Assembly: GCA_000824805.1 (NCBI GenBank)
Contig: CCNA01000002.1
Coordinates: forward strand, 186,001 to 250,000
DNA: 64,000 bases
From: Mesorhizobium sp. SOD10
GTDB taxonomy: Bacteria > Pseudomonadota > Alphaproteobacteria > Rhizobiales > Rhizobiaceae
Reading direction: 5' to 3'
A program made the position numbers and the translations under genes. The notes beneath the pieces were generated by a model that saw nothing but the letters and a program-made list of their open reading frames with translations, did not search any database and was not told the DNA's origin. This document shows positions 58,392-64,000 of the stretch, piece after piece; positions within the stretch are counted from its first letter, which is position 1; each line of letters starts with the position of its first letter.

Positions 58392-58796
58392 TCACTTCTT
58401 CTCCATCACGCATTGCAGCGGATGCTGATTCTGTCGGGCGAAATCCATGACCTGGGACACTTTGGTCTCGGCCACCTCGAATGTGTAGACGCCGCACTCG
58501 CCCACTCCATGATTGTGGACATGAAGCATGATGCGTGTGGCGGCTTCGCGGTCCTTTTGGAAAAAGCGTTCCAGGACATGAACGACGAACTCCATCGGAG
58601 TGTAGTCGTCATTCAGGATGAGGACCCGGTAGAGGCTGGGCTTCTTGGTCTTGGTTTTGGTGCGCGTGATGACAGCGGTGCCGCGACCGAGATCGTTGCG
58701 GTCTCCGTCACCTTGCATTCGCACCACGTTCGCCGTGGCAGTCAAACCGATCGTCACGCAGTCCAGCCTTTTCGAATCCTCATGCGAGTTCAACAT
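58392..58796 (-). CDS. clpS: ClpS adaptor protein
   Basis: Delivers N-degron substrates to ClpA. From the ATG at 58796 it is 134 aa; an internal ATG at 58718 (MQGDGDRND, 108 aa) fits the usual length of rhizobial ClpS and may be the true start, since neither has a strong ribosome site. Conserved segments: [40 protein letters not shown] and the end [12 protein letters not shown]. The order clpS-clpA is standard. Confidence 0.93.
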   Translation of the reverse strand: MLNSHEDSKRLDCVTIGLTATANVVRMQGDGDRNDLGRGTAVITRTKTKTKKPSLYRVLILNDDYTPMEFVVHVLERFFQKDREAATRIMLHVHNHGVGECGVYTFEVAETKVSQVMDFARQNQHPLQCVMEKK

Positions 58797-58920
58797 GTAG
58801 GTTCTCGATGGACGATTTTAAGCCCTTCTGTTTAGCTGACAATATGGCTAGGTGAGCAAACCTCAGCGAATTTTCTCAATCGTGAATGCGGCAAGGTCCA
58901 TCGGGTTGCGATCGCGCATA

Positions 58921-58957
58921 AAAAAACCGGCCGCGTTTCCGCGACCGGGTCCTTTTT
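58921..58957 (-). terminator. Rho-independent terminator of the phasin gene
   Basis: An imperfect stem CCGG-c-CGCG/CGCG-a-CCGG around TTTC, followed on the minus strand by TTTTTT. It lies about 38 bp past the phasin stop. Confidence 0.75.
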
Positions 58958-58994
58958 GCAGGCCGGCTGGCCGTATCAGCAGTGGTCCGGCGAA

Positions 58995-59324
58995 TTACTT
59001 CGCCTTGGCGACCACCGATTCGAACGGCTTGTAGGCTTCCTTGGCGAGCTCGGCATAGAGGTTGCCGATCTTGCTGGCCTCGGCCACGAAGCTCTCATAG
59101 CTCTGCTTGGCGTAATCGGTCTGGATCTCGATGGCCTTCTCGATCGACTTGGCCGAGAACAGCTTCTCGAAGGCGGCGCTGCCGGCCTCGAAGCTCTTCT
59201 TGGTGTATTCGCCGGCTTCGGTGGCGATTGCCTGCGCGCCGTTGGTGAGCGAGGCAAAGCTCTTCAGCCCGGTGTCGGCGAGCTCCTTGCCGTATTTGGT
59301 GAAGTCCTCGTAGGTCTGGGTCAT
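58995..59324 (-). CDS. Phasin family protein
   Basis: Polyhydroxyalkanoate granule-coating protein of 109 aa, mostly helical. The ATG at 59324 (AAGGGAA upstream) gives MTQTYEDFTKYGKELADTGL; Phasin_2 features include the amphipathic stretch AFEKLFSAKSIEKAIEIQTD and SYESFVAEASKIGNLYAELA. Two near-identical palindromes 22 bp apart lie 47-83 bp upstream, the probable operators of the PHA-responsive repressor PhaR. Confidence 0.9.
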   Translation of the reverse strand: MTQTYEDFTKYGKELADTGLKSFASLTNGAQAIATEAGEYTKKSFEAGSAAFEKLFSAKSIEKAIEIQTDYAKQSYESFVAEASKIGNLYAELAKEAYKPFESVVAKAK

Positions 59325-59370
59325 TTCATATTTCCCTTGGTTGAAACGCCCTTTTTGCCCCGGGGCGCCC

Positions 59371-59407
59371 TTGTGCAATGCACCTCAATATATTGTGCAA
59401 TGCACAA
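59371..59407. promoter_or_regulatory. Tandem palindromes upstream of phasin (candidate PhaR operators)
   Basis: TTGTGCAATGCAC occurs at 59371-59383 and again at 59393, where it extends to the full palindrome TTGTGCAATGCACAA (59393-59407). The copies start exactly 22 bp apart, two helical turns, so a repressor would bind the same face twice. TGC/GCA half-sites are known for PhaR in Paracoccus and Rhodobacter. Confidence 0.65.
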
Positions 59408-59506
59408 AAGTCAAGAATCCCTTGGCGCGCAGGGCCTCCAGCGCCGGCGTCCAGTAAAATTCGATTAAAGAGAAACTCGATTTGCCGAAAAATGGTGAAC
59501 GCGGCG

Positions 59507-59529
59507 GTTACCATAAACGGATTGGTAAC
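59507..59529. promoter_or_regulatory. Inverted repeat upstream of the D,D-carboxypeptidase gene
   Basis: GTTACCA (59507-59513) and TGGTAAC (59523-59529) are perfect 7-bp arms with a 9-bp spacer, about 84 bp upstream of the GTG start. Its regulator is unknown. Confidence 0.4.
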
Positions 59530-59612
59530 GCTGAGCGCGATAGCTTGGCCGGAAGCGAGGCAGGCACTCCCTTGGCCGCCTCCGGGGCAACGAAAATTCA
59601 GGGTAAGTAACG

Positions 59613-61028
59613 GTGCGTCAGGCGTTGTCGGGCTTCGTCTCCAAATCCTCATTCTCCTTCAAGGCGCTCATGGTTGCCGCGCTCGCGTTGACGATTGTCG
59701 CCGCCGATGTCGCGTCGGCTCTTGCCGCAAAGTCCGCGGCCATCGTCGTCGATGCCAAGACCGGCAAGGTGCTTTACTCGGCCGACGCCAACGGCCGGCG
59801 CTATCCGGCCTCGCTGACCAAGATGATGACGCTTTACCTCACCTTCGAGGCGCTGGCGAAAGGCAGGATCAGCAAGAACACGCCGGTGCCGTTCTCGGCG
59901 CATGCCGCGTCCGAGCCGCCGACCAAGCTCGGCGTGCGCGCCGGCGGCTCGGTCCCGGTCGAGACCGCGATCCTATCGATGGTGACGAAGTCGGCCAACG
60001 ACTCGGCGACCGCGCTGGGCGAGCTGCTCGGCGGCACCGAGGATAATTTCGCCCGCATGATGACGGCCAAGGCGCGCCAGCTCGGCATGAACGGCACCGT
60101 CTTCCGCAACGCCAACGGCCTGCCCGACCCGGGCCAGTTCACCACGGCGCACGACATGGCGATGCTGGGCATCGCGCTGCGCGAGCACTTCCCGCAATAT
60201 TACGGCTATTTCTCGCAGCGCTCGTTCCTGTATGGCCGCCAGCGCATCAACGGCCACAACCGCTTGCTTGGCCGCATCAAGGGCGTCGACGGCATCAAGA
60301 CCGGCTATACCCGCGCCTCGGGCTATAATCTCGTCTCCTCCGTCGCCGATGGCGACCGCCGCCTCGTCGCGGTGGTGATGGGCGGCACTTCCGGCCGCAG
60401 CCGCGACAACCAGATGGCCACGCTGATCAACACTTATCTGCCGCGTGCCTCGACGCGCGGCGGCGGCGATCTCATCGCCAAGGGCAACGACAATCAGATC
60501 AAGACGTTGGCCAAGGTCTTCTTGCCCAAGCATGACGCGCCGACGCCGGACGCCAAGCCGGCAACGGACGACACCGTCGTTGCCTCAGCCGATGATGTCC
60601 AGGACGATACCCAGCAGGTCGCGGAAGAGACCAAGCCGGTGCTCAAGGCCCGGAAAGTCAAGACTGTCGCGATAGCAGCCATGGCGCCGGCCCCCAAATC
60701 CGAGGACACCAGCGTCGCCGCCTATGCCGAACCGGCGCCTGCCGCGCCCGCGATCGATCCGGTCAAGACGTCGTCGCTGCCGTCGGGCTGGGTGGTCCAG
60801 GTCGCTTCCTCGCCCACGAAGTCGGGGGCTCAGAGCCTGCTCGACCAGACCGCCAAGCAGGCGCCGAAGATCCTGGCCGACGCTTCCGGCTTCACCGTCG
60901 CCTTCGACAAGAACGGCACCACCTACTACCGCGCCCGCTTCGGCGGCTTCGGCTCGAAGGACGCCGCCTGGAAGGCCTGCGATGCGCTGAAGCGTAAGAA
61001 AATCTCGTGCTACGCCGTCGAGCAGTAG
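59613..61028 (+). CDS. D-alanyl-D-alanine carboxypeptidase with C-terminal SPOR domain
   Basis: Periplasmic penicillin-binding protein of 471 aa trimming peptidoglycan stem peptides. A signal peptide (about residues 15-39) precedes the S11 peptidase domain with Ser67-Leu-Thr-Lys70, Ser127-Ala-Asn129 and Lys229-Thr-Gly231. A low-complexity Ala/Pro/Lys linker spans about residues 300-385, then a SPOR domain (GWVVQVASSPTKSGAQSLLD to KKISCYAVEQ) that should bind denuded glycans and target the protein to the septum. It starts at GTG 59613. DacC-like. Confidence 0.93.
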   Translation: MRQALSGFVSKSSFSFKALMVAALALTIVAADVASALAAKSAAIVVDAKTGKVLYSADANGRRYPASLTKMMTLYLTFEALAKGRISKNTPVPFSAHAASEPPTKLGVRAGGSVPVETAILSMVTKSANDSATALGELLGGTEDNFARMMTAKARQLGMNGTVFRNANGLPDPGQFTTAHDMAMLGIALREHFPQYYGYFSQRSFLYGRQRINGHNRLLGRIKGVDGIKTGYTRASGYNLVSSVADGDRRLVAVVMGGTSGRSRDNQMATLINTYLPRASTRGGGDLIAKGNDNQIKTLAKVFLPKHDAPTPDAKPATDDTVVASADDVQDDTQQVAEETKPVLKARKVKTVAIAAMAPAPKSEDTSVAAYAEPAPAAPAIDPVKTSSLPSGWVVQVASSPTKSGAQSLLDQTAKQAPKILADASGFTVAFDKNGTTYYRARFGGFGSKDAAWKACDALKRKKISCYAVEQ

Positions 61029-61071
61029 GCGGTTGTTGAAATCTCCCGGAAGGTACCGGCGTCGAAGGAGA

Positions 61072-61770
61072 CTAATCGTGATTGGAGAGCAAGATGTCCT
61101 TGGCTTCATTGATCCGCGCCGCCAGGACAGACGTGCCACCGACGTCGGCGTTCAGGCGCTGCATCAGGCGGCGGTGCGCCTTGCGGATATCCGCCGCGGC
61201 AGCCCCCGCTTCAAGACCAAGGATCTTGTAGGCCTCCTCCTTAGTCATGGCGCCCGCACCTGGCGCAACACCCAGCCCTTCGCCACCGTGCGGCTGCGCG
61301 TCCTTGCGCCAGACGGGAAAACGGCCGTCAAGATACGTCTCTAAAAGCTGCCGGCTCTCCAGATCGGGGCTGAGCTCGCCATGAAGCTGGCGCAGGTCGG
61401 TCAGCCCCATAGCCCCAAGCATCTTGCCTTCATAACGCCCGGCGAGAACGAGCCCCTCGAGCCTGCCGCTGTCATGGTCGAGGTCCATTTCGAGCGCCGC
61501 GGTGCGCACCGTCGAGTGCTTGGACGCCGCCGCTCTTGCCGCCGGCCGCCTCGTCCGTATCCAGCCGACCCAGGCCAGCGCTGCGAGCACAAGCAGTCCG
61601 CCGATCAGGCTGCGGCCGAAGATCAACATCGGCGCGCCAATCAGCCCAAGGAAGGCGGGGCCAAGCGATCTGAGACTGTCGGCCATCCTTGCCGCATCCG
61701 CGCGCACAAAGAGCAACGCGGCGCCGAAAAGCACCACGAGCACCGCTGCCAAAGCGAGGATCACGCCCAT
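61072..61770 (-). CDS. Membrane protein with C-terminal J-like domain lacking HPD
   Basis: Protein of 232 aa with two hydrophobic segments at the N-terminus (residues 2-22 and 39-70) and a C-terminal J-type domain from residue 175 (MTKEEAYKILGLEAGAAAAD to ARINEAKDILLSN). This resembles the Tim14/Pam18-like J proteins of alphaproteobacteria. The HPD motif essential for stimulating Hsp70 is replaced by Asn-Ala-Asp (residues 207-209, in RLNADVGG), so it may be inactive or regulatory, as in Pam16-like proteins. Confidence 0.87.
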   Translation of the reverse strand: MGVILALAAVLVVLFGAALLFVRADAARMADSLRSLGPAFLGLIGAPMLIFGRSLIGGLLVLAALAWVGWIRTRRPAARAAASKHSTVRTAALEMDLDHDSGRLEGLVLAGRYEGKMLGAMGLTDLRQLHGELSPDLESRQLLETYLDGRFPVWRKDAQPHGGEGLGVAPGAGAMTKEEAYKILGLEAGAAAADIRKAHRRLMQRLNADVGGTSVLAARINEAKDILLSNHD

Positions 61771-61892
61771 CGATTAGCACCGCCATAGAAATGACCGAGC
61801 ATAGAAATAGGATGGGACCGAGGATGGGCGCTTGCAAGTCCCACATTGGGCGAGCCGAAGGGCCAGCGCCGCGCGAGAAGCGCCAAGCGACG

Positions 61893-62330
61893 CTAGAGCA
61901 GGCCGAGTTCGGCGAGTTCCAACCTGAGCTTCGGCGGCATCTCGGCGAGAGCCGCCCTGCCCTTTCCGAGATCGGCCGGCGCGTCAGCAGGCTTCAGGTA
62001 ACGCCAGCCCTGGAAGGCGCGCCGCGGCTGCCAGTCGGTACGCACCACCTCGGGATCGAGCACCAGATGACAGCGGCCGATCCCTTCATCGTCGGTGAAG
62101 GGCCTGATCTCGGTGATCAGCTGCCGGCACTGCACGCTGCCCTTGATCACCCAATAAAGCGAACCGCCATCGGTGATCTCGCTGCCGCGCGTCGGCACCA
62201 TGCGGGTGGTGTGCCAGTGCTCGGCCGGCTCGCCGGCACGACGCCGCTCGTCGAGACGGAAGGCGATCCACTCTTCGAGGTCCTCGACGCTGTCGCAGCC
62301 GACGCACAGTTTGATGAGATTGAGTGACAT
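61893..62330 (-). CDS. DUF1489 family protein
   Basis: Alphaproteobacterial protein of unknown function, 145 aa. Hallmarks: NLIKLCVGCDSVEDLEEW at the N-terminus, then HTTRMVPTRGSEITDGGSLYW and QPRRAFQGWRYLKPADAPAD. The start is clear at 62330. It lies 85 bp downstream of the serine deaminase gene on the same strand. Confidence 0.92.
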   Translation of the reverse strand: MSLNLIKLCVGCDSVEDLEEWIAFRLDERRRAGEPAEHWHTTRMVPTRGSEITDGGSLYWVIKGSVQCRQLITEIRPFTDDEGIGRCHLVLDPEVVRTDWQPRRAFQGWRYLKPADAPADLGKGRAALAEMPPKLRLELAELGLL

Positions 62331-62415
62331 GCCCCAAGATTTAGCCGCAAGGGTTGACGCGTCAACGTCTTGAGCGACTTCTCCACAGGGCCAGCCTCGG
62401 ATCTCGGGTAAGACC

Positions 62416-63819
62416 TCAGCACTCGACGACGTTGACCGCCAGCCCGCCGAGGCTGGTTTCCTTGTACTTCTCGTTCATATCGAGGCCGGTCTGGCGCATG
62501 GTCTCGATCGCGGCGTCGAGCGGCACGAAATGCGTGCCATCGCCCTTGATGGCCAGAGAGGCGGCCGTCACGGCCTTCACCGCGCCCAGAGCATTGCGCT
62601 CGATGCAGGGCACCTGCACGAGGCCGCCGACCGGATCGCAGGTCATGCCGAGATGATGCTCGAGCGCGATCTCGGCGGCGTTCTCCACCTGCTCGGGCGT
62701 GCCGCCCATCACGGCGCAGAGACCTGCCGCCGCCATTGCCGAAGCCGAACCCACCTCGCCCTGGCATCCGACTTCAGCGCCCGAAATCGAGGCGTTCGAT
62801 TTGATGATGCCGCCGACGGCGGCGGCCGTCAGCAGGAAGTCGCGGATGCTCGGCTGGTCGGCCTCGGGATGGAAATGCAGCCAGTAGCGCAGCACCGCCG
62901 GCAGCGTGCCGGCCGCGCCGTTGGTCGGCGCCGTCACCACGCGCCCGCCGGCGGCGTTCTCCTCGTTGACCGCCATCGCGTAGATCGACAGCCAGTCATT
63001 GGCGAGCAGAGGATTGGGCCGGTTCTGCTGCCACTGTTCCTGCAGCTTGTCGTGCAGTTGCCGCGCGCGGCGGCGCACTTTCAGCCCGCCCGGCATGACG
63101 CCGTCCTGCGACAGGCCGCGATCGATGCAGCCTTTCATGGCGCCCCAGATCGCGTCGAGGCCGGCATCGAGCTCCTCGCGCGACATATGCTTTTCCTCGT
63201 TGGCGCGCTTCATCTCGGCGATCGAAAGCCCGCTTTTTGCCGCCATCGCCAGCATCTCGACGGCATTCTTGAACGGGTACGGCACCTTCTTGCCTTCGGT
63301 CGTCACCGAGCCCTTGGCCTTCATGCGCTGCAGCTCTTCCTCGGAAACGACGAAGCCGCCGCCGATCGAATAATAGATGCGCTTGAGCAGCAGCCGGTCG
63401 GATGCGTCATAGGCATAGAAGGCCATGCCGTTGGCATGGCCGGTCAGCGGCGTCTTGCGGTCGAGCACGAGATCCTTGGCGGGATCGAAACGATAAGTCG
63501 GATGCCCAGGCGGTGAAATCCGCTTCTCCGCGCCGATGCGGGCGACGATGCCGTCGGCCTCGTCCGGATCGACCGTCTGCGGCATCTGGCCTGCCAGGCC
63601 GAGCATGACGGCACGGTCCGAGCCGTGGCCGATGCCGGTATAGGCGAGCGAGCCATGCAGGCTGGCGCCTATGCGGTCGACTTTCACGCCCGCCGGCCGC
63701 GGCCAGTCGCCGGCCAGGATCTCGTCCAGGAAACGGCGCGCGGCCGTCATCGGTCCCATCGTGTGCGAACTCGACGGGCCGATGCCGATCTTGAACAGGT
63801 CGAAAACCGAAAGGAACAC
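62416..63819 (-). CDS. sdaA: L-serine ammonia-lyase (iron-sulfur type)
   Basis: Single-chain [4Fe-4S] L-serine deaminase converting serine to pyruvate and ammonia; 467 aa. The GTG at 63819 gives [20 protein letters not shown], the expected beginning, with AGGAG 11 bases upstream. The N-terminal beta domain carries [13 protein letters not shown] and the C-terminal alpha domain the cluster cysteines in [20 protein letters not shown] and [19 protein letters not shown] longer frame upstream is not family-like. Confidence 0.95.
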   Translation of the reverse strand: MFLSVFDLFKIGIGPSSSHTMGPMTAARRFLDEILAGDWPRPAGVKVDRIGASLHGSLAYTGIGHGSDRAVMLGLAGQMPQTVDPDEADGIVARIGAEKRISPPGHPTYRFDPAKDLVLDRKTPLTGHANGMAFYAYDASDRLLLKRIYYSIGGGFVVSEEELQRMKAKGSVTTEGKKVPYPFKNAVEMLAMAAKSGLSIAEMKRANEEKHMSREELDAGLDAIWGAMKGCIDRGLSQDGVMPGGLKVRRRARQLHDKLQEQWQQNRPNPLLANDWLSIYAMAVNEENAAGGRVVTAPTNGAAGTLPAVLRYWLHFHPEADQPSIRDFLLTAAAVGGIIKSNASISGAEVGCQGEVGSASAMAAAGLCAVMGGTPEQVENAAEIALEHHLGMTCDPVGGLVQVPCIERNALGAVKAVTAASLAIKGDGTHFVPLDAAIETMRQTGLDMNEKYKETSLGGLAVNVVEC

Positions 63820-63897
63820 GGGGCCGTTGTCTCCTGGAGGCCGATCAAGACTTACATATAGGAATCCCCGCGATTTTTCCGATGTTTTGCATGGCAC

Positions 63898-64000
63898 GGC
63901 GCGGCGGCTGCCGACCTTGTTTGCTCCGCCAGCGACATCGCAATGCCGGCGCCTCGAGCGCCCGTCGAAGCACCGGCTCGGCCCGTGTTACAAGAAGTCA
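63898..64000. other. Window end without a recognisable feature
   Basis: The last ~100 bases contain the upstream region of the serine deaminase gene. No start codon with a convincing ribosome site or open frame was identified. Confidence 0.3.

Overview
The window is a high-GC chromosomal segment from an alphaproteobacterium of the order Hyphomicrobiales, most likely Mesorhizobium or a close relative. This rests on gene order (pyrG-secG-tpiA, trpD-trpC-moaC-moeA-lexA-comEC-gltX-gltA, and lpxB-lpxI-lpxA-fabZ-lpxD-bamA-rseP-cdsA-uppS-frr-pyrH), on rhizobial families (DUF982, DUF1489, EipB/DUF1849, LpxI, phasin), on an alphaproteobacterial GAAC-N7-GAAC SOS box before lexA, and on a rhizobial-type GAGCATGATC palindrome. 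No database search was possible, so names rest on motifs and family memory.

Region 1 (1-13402) is accessory catabolism. A peptide-type ABC transporter (permease cut by the window edge, second permease, fused double ATPase) is followed by a convergent Lrp/AsnC regulator. A DadA-type FAD amine oxidase diverges from that regulator. A tightly coupled minus-strand operon, hyuA-hyuB-hcnA-like-hcnB-like, comes next, then a LysR regulator and a second, divergent DadA-type oxidase. The hcnA/hcnB-like pair plus a DadA-like protein matches the three-subunit layout of opine, D-hydroxyproline and HCN-synthase-type dehydrogenases. HyuA/HyuB are ATP-dependent hydantoinase/5-oxoprolinase subunits. The locus therefore looks like import, ring opening and oxidation of a small N-containing compound. 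Motifs near both regulators suggest two control circuits.

Region 2 (13403-17490) is a transition zone: about 0.7 kb without a recognisable gene, a secreted SH3 protein, a DUF982 protein, an NCS1 nucleobase/hydantoin-type permease with a hairpin-rich leader, and a DUF1697 protein.

Region 3 (17507-45343) is a core housekeeping block: CTP synthase, an L,D-transpeptidase, SecG, triosephosphate isomerase, PpiD, tryptophan and molybdopterin genes, LexA, ComEC, GltX, citrate synthase, then the lipid A/outer-membrane block and pyrH-frr. Region 4 (45510-50099) holds tsf and rpsB, separated from pyrH by a three-gene insert (aldo/keto reductase, NTF2-like secreted protein, divergent LysR). Region 5 (50302-64000) has mixed core genes: DUF4031, EipB, RidA, GDPD, a FemAB-like acyltransferase, HIT, PAP2, ClpA/ClpS, phasin, a SPOR-tailed D,D-carboxypeptidase, a J-like protein lacking HPD, DUF1489 and L-serine deaminase.

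No rRNA, tRNA, CRISPR array, prophage or intact insertion sequence was seen. The most distinctive items are the hyu/hcn catabolic locus with its matched regulatory motifs, the paired palindromes upstream of the phasin gene, a heptamer-based inverted repeat that both separates convergent genes and encodes the C-terminus of one of them, and a nested hairpin in the rpsB leader.
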